Source: Methanococcoides sp. LMO-2 (lineage in GTDB: Archaea > Halobacteriota > Methanosarcinia > Methanosarcinales > Methanosarcinaceae). Taken from it: a stretch of 41,394 bases of DNA. A program made the position numbers and the translations under genes. Shown here one piece after another: positions 1-8,026 of the stretch. The notes beneath the pieces are model-generated. The model saw only the letters and a program-made list of their open reading frames with translations. It ran no database searches and was not told where the DNA came from. The stretch covers positions 1 through 41,394 of the forward strand of contig NZ_JBCAUS010000001.1 in the NCBI RefSeq assembly GCF_038432375.1, written 5' to 3'. The stretch's first letter is position 1; every line of letters starts with the position of its first letter.

Positions 1-9
1 ATTAGAGAT

Positions 10-136
10 GAGTATGGCGGCCATAGTGGCAGGGCCACTCCTGTTCCCATTCCGAACACAGAAGATAAGCCTGCCCACGTTGTTTACTGTACTGAGGTAC
101 GAGAGTCCTTGGGAAATCTACATCGCTGCTATACTC
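10..136 (+). rRNA. rrf: 5S ribosomal RNA, copy 1
   Basis: This 127-base gene has the conserved 5S core, with the CCATTCCGAACACAGAAG segment and a closing helix between positions 10-20 and the 3' end at 126-136. It differs from the second copy (435-561) at four positions only. The ends are set from the terminal helix and could be off by a few bases. It lies at the window edge, so the 16S and 23S genes are presumably just upstream, which the window does not show. Confidence 0.95.
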
Positions 137-300
137 ACTCTTTACCTTAACTTTTCTTTGATTTGCTACAACCCATGAGTTGTGACTTAATGTTTTCCTG
201 GTATTCAACAGTCCTCCTGAGCTCTGCTTAAAGTAAACCGTGCAGAAGTTTTGCTGTGGTCAAAACAATACGATCACTAGCCTTCATTGTCGCAATGTAA

Positions 301-311
301 AAGCTTATATG
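301..311 (+). promoter_or_regulatory. Probable TATA box of tRNA-Cys
   Basis: The A/T-rich element AAGCTTATATG lies about 33 bases before the mature tRNA 5' end, which is where an archaeal TATA box is expected. It suggests that the tRNA, and perhaps the second 5S copy, has its own promoter. The call rests on spacing and composition only. Confidence 0.5.
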
Positions 312-341
312 CCTGTATTGCCTACTAGGATTCGTTCAAAT

Positions 342-413
342 GCCAAGGTGGCGGAGCGGCTACGCAATCGCCTGCAGAGCGATTCCATTCCGGTTCGAAT
401 CCGGACCTTGGCT
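342..413 (+). tRNA. tRNA-Cys (anticodon GCA)
   Basis: A full cloverleaf can be drawn. The acceptor stem GCCAAGG pairs with CCTTGGC, the anticodon arm ATCGC-CTGCAGA-GCGAT carries GCA, and the T arm holds GGTTCGAATCC. No CCA end is encoded and no intron is seen. It sits between two 5S genes. In many methanogens tRNA-Cys can be charged with phosphoserine by SepRS, whose gene is also in this window (15928-17547), and the product is then converted to Cys-tRNA. Confidence 0.96.
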
Positions 414-434
414 TTCATCCATTAACATGAGTAA

Positions 435-561
435 GAGTACGGCGGCCATAGCGGCAGGGCCACTCCTGTTCCCATTCCGAACACAGAAGATAAGCCTGCC
501 CACGTTGTTTACTGTACTGAGGTACGAGAGTCCTTGGGAAATCTACATCGCTGCTGTGCTC
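435..561 (+). rRNA. rrf: 5S ribosomal RNA, copy 2
   Basis: This second 5S gene has the same 127-base length as copy 1. The differences are at positions 440, 452, 556 and 558, and three of them fall in terminal helix I, where pairing is kept (U-A becomes C-G, and U-A becomes U-G). A T-rich stretch (TATTATCCTTTTCC) follows the gene and is a likely termination zone. Kept base pairing argues that this copy is functional and not a decayed duplicate. Confidence 0.95.
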
Positions 562-733
562 ACTCTATTATCCTTTTCCTTTACTTGATCTACACTCACC
601 TAGCTTTGAGTTTGTCTTTTTTTTAAGAATCTCTGATATGTAACCATACATGATCGCACTTTTCTATATCCCGCGCTCTAATCTGGGTGTGGATCTTGGT
701 GTATATTCTGAATGTAGAATCTGTTCTCATTAA

Positions 734-749
734 TTCAATAATTATTGAA
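734..749. promoter_or_regulatory. ArsR-type operator, distal
   Basis: This is a perfect 16-base palindrome, TTCAATAATTATTGAA, of the form TTCAA-N6-TTGAA. It lies immediately upstream of the TATA box at 759-767. The layout fits the imperfect 5/6-N-5/6 operators bound by ArsR/SmtB repressors. A second element with the same half-sites follows at 769-788. No ArsR gene is in the window. Confidence 0.65.
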
Positions 750-758
750 ATAGCTAAG

Positions 759-767
759 TTTATATAG
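759..767 (+). promoter_or_regulatory. TATA box of the ars operon
   Basis: TTTATATAG lies about 27 bases before the ATG at 790, so the transcript would be nearly leaderless. It is bracketed by two matching palindromes, so a bound repressor would block TBP/TFB on one side and the start site on the other. Confidence 0.6.
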
Positions 768-768
768 T

Positions 769-788
769 ATTTCAACATTATTTGAAAT
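769..788. promoter_or_regulatory. ArsR-type operator, proximal
   Basis: This inverted repeat ATTTCAA-N6-TTGAAAT has perfect 7-base arms and ends one base before the permease ATG. It shares the core TTCAA-N6-TTGAA with the palindrome at 734-749. It would cover the predicted transcription start. Confidence 0.65.
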
Positions 789-789
789 C

Positions 790-1830
790 ATGTCAACTGA
801 TTACTTCATATTTCTTATGAATGCTGGACTGCAATCGGTCCAGGAATATCTTGCACTTCATGTATTGCTGTGTTTGGTACCTGCATTCTTCCTTGCAGGT
901 GCAATAGCTTCATTGTTCTCAAAGGAATCTGTGTTGAAGTTCTTTGGAGCAGATGCACCAAAGTATGTCTCATACTCGGTAGCTGCAGCATCCGGATGTC
1001 TTCTTGCGGTTTGCAGCTGTACCGTTCTACCGCTGTTTGCAGGTATCTATAAAAGAGGTGCAGGGATCGGACCTGCAACAACATTCCTCTTCTCCGCACC
1101 TGCCATAAACATACTTGCGATCGTCTACACTGCTAAGATCCTTGGATATGACCTTGGTGTGGCAAGAGCTGTCGTTGCAGTTTCACTATCTATTGTAGTC
1201 GGTCTGACCATGGCTGCAATATTTGAAAGAGGCAAGGTCGAGAGAAAGAAGATCGCTACTTTCGGTGAAGATAAGCACAGGAACAGCGCTTACCTGTTCA
1301 TCCTGTTACTGGGAATCCTTGTTGTCCCGGAAATATTTGGTTCATGGTTGTTGATGCTGTCCATACTCATTCCATTGATAGCCATCACTGTGTACTTCTC
1401 GTTCAAATGGTTCACACGTGAGGAACTTTCTGACTGGATGGGTGAGACATGGTTCCTTGTAAAACAGATCACACCTTTGCTCCTGATCGGTGTGTTCTTT
1501 GCAGGTATCATTGTGGAGGTACTTCCTTCAGAATATGTTGCCAGGTTCGTAGGTGGTGACTCGGTCTCATCTTACCTGATAGCAGCGACCTCAGCAGCCT
1601 TAATGTACTTTTCAACACTTACCGAGGTTCCTATTATCAGTGCTCTCACAGTTCTTGGTATGGGAAGAGGTCCTGCTCTCTCAATGTTACTGGCAGGTCC
1701 TGCACTGAGTCTACCGAACATGATCGTAATCAGCAGGATCATGGGCGCTAAAAGAGGTGCTTCCTACATAATGCTGGTAGTTGTAATTGCTACACTGGCA
1801 GGACTTGGATTTGGTTATCTTATTGGCTGA
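790..1830 (+). CDS. ArsP-type (UPF0718/DUF318) permease
   Basis: This 346-residue polytopic membrane protein belongs to the ArsP_1/UPF0718 permease family. Members with known function export methylated or organic arsenicals, while others have no proven substrate. The family segment with clustered cysteines (C70, C75, C77) followed by a TVLPLFAG loop and a SAPAINILA helix is clear in the first half. A related segment (EVPIISALTVLGMGRGPALSMLLAGPALS) occurs near residue 280, as expected for an internally repeated transporter. The ATG at 790 follows a TATA box by about 27 bases and there is no Shine-Dalgarno, which suggests a nearly leaderless mRNA. It is the first gene of an operon with the ACR3 pump 57 bases downstream. 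The two operators upstream point to ArsR control. The exact substrate is inferred from context. Confidence 0.88.
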   Translation: MSTDYFIFLMNAGLQSVQEYLALHVLLCLVPAFFLAGAIASLFSKESVLKFFGADAPKYVSYSVAAASGCLLAVCSCTVLPLFAGIYKRGAGIGPATTFLFSAPAINILAIVYTAKILGYDLGVARAVVAVSLSIVVGLTMAAIFERGKVERKKIATFGEDKHRNSAYLFILLLGILVVPEIFGSWLLMLSILIPLIAITVYFSFKWFTREELSDWMGETWFLVKQITPLLLIGVFFAGIIVEVLPSEYVARFVGGDSVSSYLIAATSAALMYFSTLTEVPIISALTVLGMGRGPALSMLLAGPALSLPNMIVISRIMGAKRGASYIMLVVVIATLAGLGFGYLIG

Positions 1831-1887
1831 GTTATTTAAAAAAATCTGAATCTCTAATATAACAAAAAAATAAAATATTGGGATAAT

Positions 1888-2934
1888 ATGGCTGAAGAAA
1901 ACAAACTGGGGTTTTTTGAGAAATACCTGACCGTATGGATCTTTGCATGCATAGTCATTGGTATTGCTCTTGGCAAGCTTTTCCCACAGATAGCCGGGAC
2001 ACTGGATTCGATGCAGGTATATGAGGTTTCGATTCCTATTGCTATCTGTCTTTTCTTTATGATCTATCCGATCATGGTCCAGATAGATTTCAAACAGGTA
2101 GTAAAAGCAGGGAAGACCCCTAAGCCTGTACTTACGACACTGGTCATCAACTGGGTTGTAAAACCCTTTACCATGCTCTTCTTTGCATGGCTGTTCATGG
2201 CAAATATATTTGCTCCTTATCTCACAGAGCTCCAGGTATCACAATATATAGCCGGGATGATCCTTCTTGGAGTTGCTCCCTGTACTGCAATGGTGCTTGT
2301 ATGGGGATATCTTGCCAAAGGTAATCAGGGTCATACTCTGGTAATGGTTGCGATCAATTCCCTTGTCATGCTTTTCCTTTACGCTCCACTTGCAAGAATT
2401 CTGCTTGGAATAAGTGATATCGTAGTTCCCTGGGAAACAATACTACTTTCTGTAAGTATGTATGTGGGTGTACCTCTTGTTGCCGGATATTTCTCACGTA
2501 ACTATCTGCTGGAAAACAAAGGTAAGGACTGGTTTGAGAACCGTTTTTCCCCTGTCATGCACAATATTGCTATAACTGCACTGCTGGTTACACTGGTCGC
2601 CCTGTTCTCGCTTCAGGGAGATATTATCCTTGACATGCCTCTTGTGATCGCGATGATTGCAGTACCTCTTCTTGTGCAGGTGTTCTTTATATTCTTCCTT
2701 GGATATGGTATTGCAAAGGTCATTGGAATATCCTATGAAGATGCAGCACCAACAGCTCTGATCGGTGCATCTAATCACTTCGAGGTGGCAATAGCAGTGG
2801 CTGCAATGCTGTTCGGTATCAATTCAGGTGCAGCTCTTGCAACAGTTGTCGGAGTTCTTATAGAAGTTCCTGTGATGCTCGGGCTTGTGTGCATATGCCT
2901 GAGGACAAAGCAGTTTTTCAAACGGGAGGCTTAA
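1888..2934 (+). CDS. acr3: ACR3-family arsenite efflux permease
   Basis: This 348-residue protein with about ten membrane helices would export arsenite, and possibly antimonite, across the cytoplasmic membrane. The family signature GVAPCTAMVLVW places the essential transport cysteine at residue 132. The second signature, ALIGASNHFEVAIAVAA, contains the conserved Glu. Length is typical of the family. The start is the ATG at 1888, preceded by a weak GGGAT. It is the second gene of the operon, and its stop is one base from the ATG of the next gene at 2936, so translation is probably coupled. No ArsA ATPase or ArsC reductase is seen nearby. Confidence 0.93.
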   Translation: MAEENKLGFFEKYLTVWIFACIVIGIALGKLFPQIAGTLDSMQVYEVSIPIAICLFFMIYPIMVQIDFKQVVKAGKTPKPVLTTLVINWVVKPFTMLFFAWLFMANIFAPYLTELQVSQYIAGMILLGVAPCTAMVLVWGYLAKGNQGHTLVMVAINSLVMLFLYAPLARILLGISDIVVPWETILLSVSMYVGVPLVAGYFSRNYLLENKGKDWFENRFSPVMHNIAITALLVTLVALFSLQGDIILDMPLVIAMIAVPLLVQVFFIFFLGYGIAKVIGISYEDAAPTALIGASNHFEVAIAVAAMLFGINSGAALATVVGVLIEVPVMLGLVCICLRTKQFFKREA

Positions 2935-2935
2935 G

Positions 2936-3625
2936 ATGAAGTTACTGATAATATCAGACATTCATGGGAACAAAGCTGCTCTTGATGCCGTACTTTCCGT
3001 ACCCCATGATGAAGTGATCTGTCTTGGTGATCTTGTGGACTACGGTCCTGATCCGGCAGAATGCATCGAGCTCATAAAAAATGAGCATATCCCTGTGATC
3101 AAGGGTAATCACGACAATGCTGTGGCTTCAAGAGTTGACTGTGGATGTGGTTACAAGTACAAGCACCTTTCAACAGCTACCAGGGAATATACGTGGGACC
3201 AACTTGATGATTCTCACATGGAATTCCTCAGAGGTCTGACGATGTATATTGAAAAAGACCTTGCTGGTAAAAAGATGTATTTTGCCCACGGTAGTCCAAG
3301 ATCAATGTACGAATATATCAAGCCCGATACTCCTGAAGATGAAGTTCTTGAGATGATCAAAGGTGTGGAAGCAGACTTCATAGTCGTTGGTCATTCCCAC
3401 ATGCCTTTTGTCAGGCATGTTGGGGATGTTACAATAATAAATCCGGGGTCTGTTGGACAGCCCAGGGATGGAGATATACGTGCAAGTTGTGCTGTTTTCG
3501 ACACGGATGATTATTCTGTAGAAATGATCAGGTGTGAGTATGATTTGGAATCGGTGTGCCAGCGGATACGGGGGAGCATGCCCCATGCTGATGAACTTAT
3601 TGAGATTCTGAAAAGAGGTTTCTGA
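2936..3625 (+). CDS. Calcineurin-like metallophosphoesterase (YfcE/MJ0936 type)
   Basis: This 229-residue cytosolic enzyme has the complete dinuclear-metal phosphoesterase motif set: D8-x-H10 in SDIHGN, GDLVDYGPDP, KGNHD, an AHGS motif, and GHSHMPF near the C-terminus, followed by INPGSVGQPRDGD. Such proteins hydrolyse phosphodiesters or phosphomonoesters, and the substrate here is unknown. The gene begins one base after the ACR3 stop. Genes of this family are not standard arsenic genes, so its place in the operon is worth noting. A possible role in removing phosphate or arsenate esters is speculation. Confidence 0.85.
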   Translation: MKLLIISDIHGNKAALDAVLSVPHDEVICLGDLVDYGPDPAECIELIKNEHIPVIKGNHDNAVASRVDCGCGYKYKHLSTATREYTWDQLDDSHMEFLRGLTMYIEKDLAGKKMYFAHGSPRSMYEYIKPDTPEDEVLEMIKGVEADFIVVGHSHMPFVRHVGDVTIINPGSVGQPRDGDIRASCAVFDTDDYSVEMIRCEYDLESVCQRIRGSMPHADELIEILKRGF

Positions 3626-3681
3626 TAAAAACAAAAAGCTTAAATCAGTTATATTATTCAAAAATATTAAGAGGTGTCTAA

Positions 3682-3915
3682 ATGAAAATAGAAGTACTAG
3701 GTTCAGGTTGCGCCAAATGCAACAAGGTAAAAGAGATCGTGGAAAAGGTAGTAAAAGAAGCAGGCATTGATGCCGAGATCGTAAAGGTTGAGGACATCGA
3801 CAAGATACTTGACTATGGTGTAATGGTCACGCCGGGGCTTGTGATCGATGGCGATGTCAAGATCGCAGGTAAGATCCCTTCCGAAGATAAAGTTAAGGAA
3901 TGGCTGACCCAGTAA
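3682..3915 (+). CDS. Small thioredoxin-fold protein (MTH895/TM0996 family)
   Basis: This 77-residue thioredoxin/glutaredoxin-like protein has the redox pair C10-A-K-C13 right after the first beta strand (KIEVLGSGC) and a cis-Pro loop in VTPGLVIDG. Families like this are often found with arsenic permeases and may reduce or shuttle thiols. The ATG at 3682 has a good ribosome site, AGAGGTG, five to six bases upstream. A TATA-like TTATATTATTC around 3648-3658 could give this gene and the DGC gene an additional internal promoter. It lies 56 bases after the phosphoesterase gene. Confidence 0.88.
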   Translation: MKIEVLGSGCAKCNKVKEIVEKVVKEAGIDAEIVKVEDIDKILDYGVMVTPGLVIDGDVKIAGKIPSEDKVKEWLTQ

Positions 3916-3930
3916 CTGAGGGATGTCTCA

Positions 3931-4311
3931 ATGGCAGACGAAATAAAATGTGCTTGTGATTCCACCAACGTGGCATTGTTCTCATGCTCCGGCGCTTCCA
4001 ACGTCGGGCAGCTTTCCAATCAGCTTGCGATCGAACTAACTGAAAAAGGAGTTGGTAAGATGATGTGTGCTGTAGGCATCGGAGGTCAGGTCCCCGGTCT
4101 TCTCAGATCTGCAGAGGGCTGTGATCGTGTAATAGCTATTGATGGCTGTCCTCTCAACTGTACAAAGAAGACCCTTGAACTTGCAGGAATTGGAATTGAT
4201 CGTCACATTCTGATAACCGATCTTGGAATAAAGAAAAACAAGGATCTGAGAATTAAGGGGTCGGAAATTTCTGATGTACTTGAGAAGGTCTCAGATATTC
4301 TGGCAAATTAA
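3931..4311 (+). CDS. DGC-domain putative zinc-binding protein
   Basis: This 126-residue protein matches the DGC domain family, named for its Asp-Gly-Cys motif, here IDGCPLNCTKK near residue 72. Further cysteines in CACDS and FSCSGASNVGQ near the N-terminus complete a probable zinc site. The biochemical function is unknown. Such genes commonly travel with small thioredoxins and permeases of the ArsP/UPF0718 type, as here. A ribosome site (GAGGGATG) precedes the ATG, and the spacing to the thioredoxin stop is 15 bases, so it is the last gene of the arsenic-type operon. Confidence 0.85.
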   Translation: MADEIKCACDSTNVALFSCSGASNVGQLSNQLAIELTEKGVGKMMCAVGIGGQVPGLLRSAEGCDRVIAIDGCPLNCTKKTLELAGIGIDRHILITDLGIKKNKDLRIKGSEISDVLEKVSDILAN

Positions 4312-4369
4312 CTATGCATATCGTTTTTTGCAGGCATTGTCTTTATTTTGTGTGCTGGTCATGAAATAC

Positions 4370-4379
4370 AAATATATAA
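4370..4379 (+). promoter_or_regulatory. TATA box of tgtA
   Basis: AAATATATAA lies about 29 bases before the tgtA ATG. With initiation about 25 bases downstream of the box, the mRNA would be almost leaderless, in agreement with the missing Shine-Dalgarno. Confidence 0.55.
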
Positions 4380-4403
4380 TATCAGCCAATATCTAATGCT
4401 CAA

Positions 4404-5855
4404 ATGTCATCGATATTCGAGATTACCCAAAAAGACGCTGCAGGACGTATCGGGAAACTGAAAACACCTCATGGTGTTGTGGAAACTCCTACAGTCATGC
4501 CTGTAATAAACCCGAACCTTCAGGCCATCAAACCTTCCGAGATGAGAAGCTTTGGTGCCCAGATGCTTATTACAAATTCATATATCATATCACGCAAGGA
4601 AGAGCTTCGCGAAAAGGCAATGACGGAAGGCCTTCACGCACTTCTTGATTTTGACGGTCCCATCATGACAGATTCCGGTTCATTCCAGCTTTCTGTCTAT
4701 GGTGATATAGAAGTGACCAATGAGCAGATAATCGAGTTCCAGAAGACCATCGGTTCCGACATAGGTGTGCCACTGGATATACCCACTCCACCGGATGTTC
4801 CACGCAGTCGAGCGGAATCTGAATTAGAAACAACCCTTGAGCGCCTGATCGAAGCACGAGGGATGGTAAATGACGAGATGCTTCTGGCAGGTCCGGTACA
4901 GGGTTCTACATATCCTGACCTGCGCCAGAAGGCTGCAGAGTCTCTCCGGGAACACAAGTTCGATGTATATCCTCTTGGTGCAGTGGTTCCATTGATGGAG
5001 ACCTACAGGTATGCTGATCTTGTGGATGTGATCGTATCATCAAAGAAGGGCTTGGACCCGACCGTGCCTGTACACCTGTTCGGTGCCGGACACCCGATGA
5101 TGTTCGCACTTGCAGTAGCACTTGGCTGCGATCTGTTCGATTCTGCTGCTTATGCATTATATGCCAAGGACAGGCGTTACATTACTGCTAACGGTACATA
5201 TCATATTGATAACCTGAGCTATCTCCCATGTTCCTGCCCGATATGCGTATCCCATACGGCAGAAGAGATGAAGAAAGCTGATAATTGCAAAGAGCTTCTT
5301 GCAAGACACAATCTCTATGTTACATTTGAGGAAATGCGCCTTGTCAAGCAGTCCATCAAGGAAGGCAATCTCCTGGAACTTGTGGAGCAGAGGTGCCGCA
5401 CTCACCCGAGGATGCTGGAAGCCCTTAAAAGGATGTATTCCTATTCCGACTGGATAGAGGAACATGATCCTGCATCAAAGTCCACATTCTTCTATTGTGG
5501 TCCTGAGTCTGCACAGAGGCCGGAAGTGCTTCGCTTTTCCAATAAACTTGACCGTTTCACAATAAAAGGTTCAGCCATCATCAGGCCGGCTTCAAAGAAA
5601 GAGTTCAAGAATTACGATAACGACCTTGTATTCAAGGCTCCATTTGGTGCATTTCCTGCTGAGCTTATTGAAGTATATCCTTTCAATGCAGAAGTTATCA
5701 GCACACCGGATGTGGAATCTCTCGGGAAGGCTCTTGAGAACACGATTGCTCTTATTGAGCTAAACCCTGATGCAAAGTTCACATTTATCAAGGAAGAAGG
5801 ACTTGAACATCCACTGTTCGAAAAGCTTGGAAAGATCGCAGAGATCAAAGAGTGA
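4404..5855 (+). CDS. tgtA: Archaeosine tRNA-guanine transglycosylase
   Basis: This 483-residue protein exchanges guanine 15 in the tRNA D-loop for preQ0, the first step of archaeosine formation. The catalytic motif MTDSGSFQLSVYGD (about residues 90-103) and the nucleophile region DLFDSAAYALYAKDRRY (about residues 240-256) are present. A zinc site follows in CSCPICVSH near residue 275. The length fits the Methanosarcina-type enzyme, shorter than the roughly 650-residue forms that carry a C-terminal PUA domain. The partner that turns preQ0 into archaeosine is not in the window. No Shine-Dalgarno is seen, and the start follows a TATA box at the distance of a near-leaderless transcript. Confidence 0.95.
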   Translation: MSSIFEITQKDAAGRIGKLKTPHGVVETPTVMPVINPNLQAIKPSEMRSFGAQMLITNSYIISRKEELREKAMTEGLHALLDFDGPIMTDSGSFQLSVYGDIEVTNEQIIEFQKTIGSDIGVPLDIPTPPDVPRSRAESELETTLERLIEARGMVNDEMLLAGPVQGSTYPDLRQKAAESLREHKFDVYPLGAVVPLMETYRYADLVDVIVSSKKGLDPTVPVHLFGAGHPMMFALAVALGCDLFDSAAYALYAKDRRYITANGTYHIDNLSYLPCSCPICVSHTAEEMKKADNCKELLARHNLYVTFEEMRLVKQSIKEGNLLELVEQRCRTHPRMLEALKRMYSYSDWIEEHDPASKSTFFYCGPESAQRPEVLRFSNKLDRFTIKGSAIIRPASKKEFKNYDNDLVFKAPFGAFPAELIEVYPFNAEVISTPDVESLGKALENTIALIELNPDAKFTFIKEEGLEHPLFEKLGKIAEIKE

Positions 5856-5908
5856 ACTATACTTTTTATGAGTATAAATATTGAAGAAATCATCCAATGG
5901 TGATTCAT

Positions 5909-6847
5909 TTGGTATCAACAACAGGATCAAAGACACGCAACCCCTACTTAGAATTGCTAAGGCCGGAGATCGCGGATATGGATTTTGCTCTCCCGGCAGC
6001 AAGTGCCCTGCTGGCATCCTATCTGGCAACATCCGGATTCCCTCCGCTTATTCCATTCATTATTGCTGTTATCGGTGGGTATGCCGCGATCACAAGTTCT
6101 TATGTGTATAACGATTGCTGCGATGTGGACATTGATCAGATCAATCTCCCTGACAGGCCACTTGCTTCAGCGCAGGTCTCCCAGAAACAGGGACTTACAT
6201 ATGCATTTATTCTGTTCTTAATTGCAGGAGCTGCGGCATTCTACCTGAATCCGGAATCGTTTCTGGTTCTTGTTGTTGCTGTTCTGACTATCAGCATCTA
6301 CTCCAAAATGGCAAAAAGGCTAACATTCCTGAGCTTTGTTCCAGTTGGTATTGCATACGGTCTCGTTCCTGTGGGCATCTGGCTTGCGTTCGATCCTGCC
6401 GGAATACTCAGGGGTAGCGATGGTGTGATCCTTCCATTGCCAGGAATCTTCTTTTTCATAATGATGTGCGTGGCCGATTGGGGTTTCACCCTTTCGGGAG
6501 TATCCAGGGATGTAGAGGGCGACCGTGCAAAAGGTGCTCCGACCTTCCCTGTGACATTCGGAGTCCCGGCGACCTCTAAGTTCGTTTTCTCCTGCTGGCT
6601 CGTAGGTGTTCTTTCATCCTTTGCCATTGGAATTACTGCAGGCCTTGGTCCTATATTCTTCACAGGAGCAATTCTTTCAGGTTTCTGGATGCTGTCACAG
6701 GCATTCGACTTTGTGAAAAACCCTCTTCCTGAGCGTGGTGGCAGACTTTTCCTGCAGGGTTCGAGGTACAGGGGATTCATGTTCGGTTCCCTGATAGTTG
6801 ATGTAGTGCTTTCTATATTGTTCACATCTTATGCAGGTATCCTGTGA
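5909..6847 (+). CDS. UbiA-family prenyltransferase
   Basis: This membrane prenyltransferase of about 312 residues carries both Asp-rich motifs of the UbiA family: NDCCDVDIDQINLPDRPLAS in the first half and SGVSRDVEGDRAKG in the second. Seven to nine membrane helices are visible. I prefer the TTG start at 5909, because GGTGAT at 5899-5904 sits four bases upstream and matches the pattern of other starts here. An ATG at 5897 in the same frame would add four residues. It overlaps the next gene closely and is followed by a geranylgeranyl-reductase-like gene and a radical SAM gene. It could make archaeol precursors (DGGGP synthase), but the company suggests transfer of a prenyl chain to a ring, for example in methanophenazine. 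The substrate is not settled. Confidence 0.8.
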   Translation: MVSTTGSKTRNPYLELLRPEIADMDFALPAASALLASYLATSGFPPLIPFIIAVIGGYAAITSSYVYNDCCDVDIDQINLPDRPLASAQVSQKQGLTYAFILFLIAGAAAFYLNPESFLVLVVAVLTISIYSKMAKRLTFLSFVPVGIAYGLVPVGIWLAFDPAGILRGSDGVILPLPGIFFFIMMCVADWGFTLSGVSRDVEGDRAKGAPTFPVTFGVPATSKFVFSCWLVGVLSSFAIGITAGLGPIFFTGAILSGFWMLSQAFDFVKNPLPERGGRLFLQGSRYRGFMFGSLIVDVVLSILFTSYAGIL

Positions 6848-6864
6848 TGTTCGAGGTTTTTCAA

Positions 6865-8022
6865 ATGGATGCAGATATTATTGTAATAGGTGCTTCCCCT
6901 GCAGGCCTTATGGCAGCGAGGAATGCTTCCCGAAAAGGTGCAAAGGTACTGGTGATAGACAAAAAAGAGATAATAGGCCATCCTACCCATCCTGCGAATA
7001 CTTTCTTCAAGGGCATGTTTGACAGGTCCAATGAACCTGTTGACCAGAGCTATGTGATTAAGAACATGAGGGGAGCTTACCTGATCGCTCCGTCCGGTGG
7101 CAGGGTTGCTATTGAGAGTCCTGCGTATTTCCTTGATCGTTTGAAGTTCGATGAGTTCTATGCAAAGCAGACCATGGATGCCGGCGCAGAGATTCGCATG
7201 GGTGTTGAGGTTACCAGTATTTTCAGGAGCAAGGGTGTCATGAACATCAGCACACCAGGTGGAGTTCTTACATGTTCCCTTGTGATCGTGTCCGATGGTA
7301 TTAATTCTAAGATCGCCAGTCTGCTAGGGCTTGAACCGATGAAGCATCCCAATGATATTGCATGGGCAATGGAAGCTTTCGTAGAGGCAGATGGCATCGG
7401 TGAGCCTGATATGTTCGAATATTATGTTGGGAACCATTGTCCCGGATGGAAATCCACCTATTCCCCATGTGGTGGGAACCTTGCAACCCTCGGGGTTTAC
7501 GTAAGGCGTCATGGAAAGGATGTATCGCCTTTCTTTGAGAAATGGGTCGAGAACTTCAAGAAACTAAAAGGTATTGATGACCTTGAGGTCCTTGAAAGGT
7601 CGGTTGGCGGAGATCCCATTGTGACCATTCCCAAACAGATGCTTGCCGATGGTGTGATGCTGGTGGGAGGTGCTGCAGGTCAGTCAGGTATAGGGTACAG
7701 TATGCATGCCGGCCAGATGTGTGGTGATGTGGCAGCAGATGCAGTTGCAAAAGGAGATGTTTCTGCAAGGTTCCTTTCAGAGTACCGTAAGAGATGGAAC
7801 ACCGAGTACCGGGCAGAATATGTGCTTGGCCGAATAGGCCTGGAAACATTGCGCAAGATGAAGGACAATGAAATAGATGATCTTATGAAGACCTTTGAAG
7901 GAGAAGACTTTACGTTCCTATCAGGTACATCTCTCCACAGGTCAATGCAGCTAGGCCTTTTCATGATGAAAAAGAATCCTAAGTCCCTTCTGGCTTACAG
8001 GGCCTTATTAAGAAAGAAGTGA
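6865..8022 (+). CDS. Geranylgeranyl-reductase-family FAD protein
   Basis: This flavoprotein of about 385 residues begins with the FAD-binding strand DADIIVIGASPAG and carries the downstream GGAAGQSGIGYSMHAG motif of the geranylgeranyl reductase family, which saturates isoprenoid double bonds. The usual PGYAWIFP-like segment is changed (around CPGWKSTYSPCGG), so it is a divergent member. I choose the ATG at 6865, since GAGGT at 6853-6857 lies seven bases upstream and the FAD motif then starts at residue 2. A GTG at 6844 and an ATG at 6847 overlapping the UbiA stop are alternatives. It is translated in a tight operon with UbiA and the radical SAM gene. A likely job is partial reduction of the prenyl chain of the same product. 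Confidence 0.8.
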   Translation: MDADIIVIGASPAGLMAARNASRKGAKVLVIDKKEIIGHPTHPANTFFKGMFDRSNEPVDQSYVIKNMRGAYLIAPSGGRVAIESPAYFLDRLKFDEFYAKQTMDAGAEIRMGVEVTSIFRSKGVMNISTPGGVLTCSLVIVSDGINSKIASLLGLEPMKHPNDIAWAMEAFVEADGIGEPDMFEYYVGNHCPGWKSTYSPCGGNLATLGVYVRRHGKDVSPFFEKWVENFKKLKGIDDLEVLERSVGGDPIVTIPKQMLADGVMLVGGAAGQSGIGYSMHAGQMCGDVAADAVAKGDVSARFLSEYRKRWNTEYRAEYVLGRIGLETLRKMKDNEIDDLMKTFEGEDFTFLSGTSLHRSMQLGLFMMKKNPKSLLAYRALLRKK

Positions 8023-8026
8023 TCTT

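Noticed and set aside
240-588. Plus-strand ORFs across the tRNA and second 5S gene
   Set aside because: They translate structural RNA genes and have no ribosome site or protein-like pattern.
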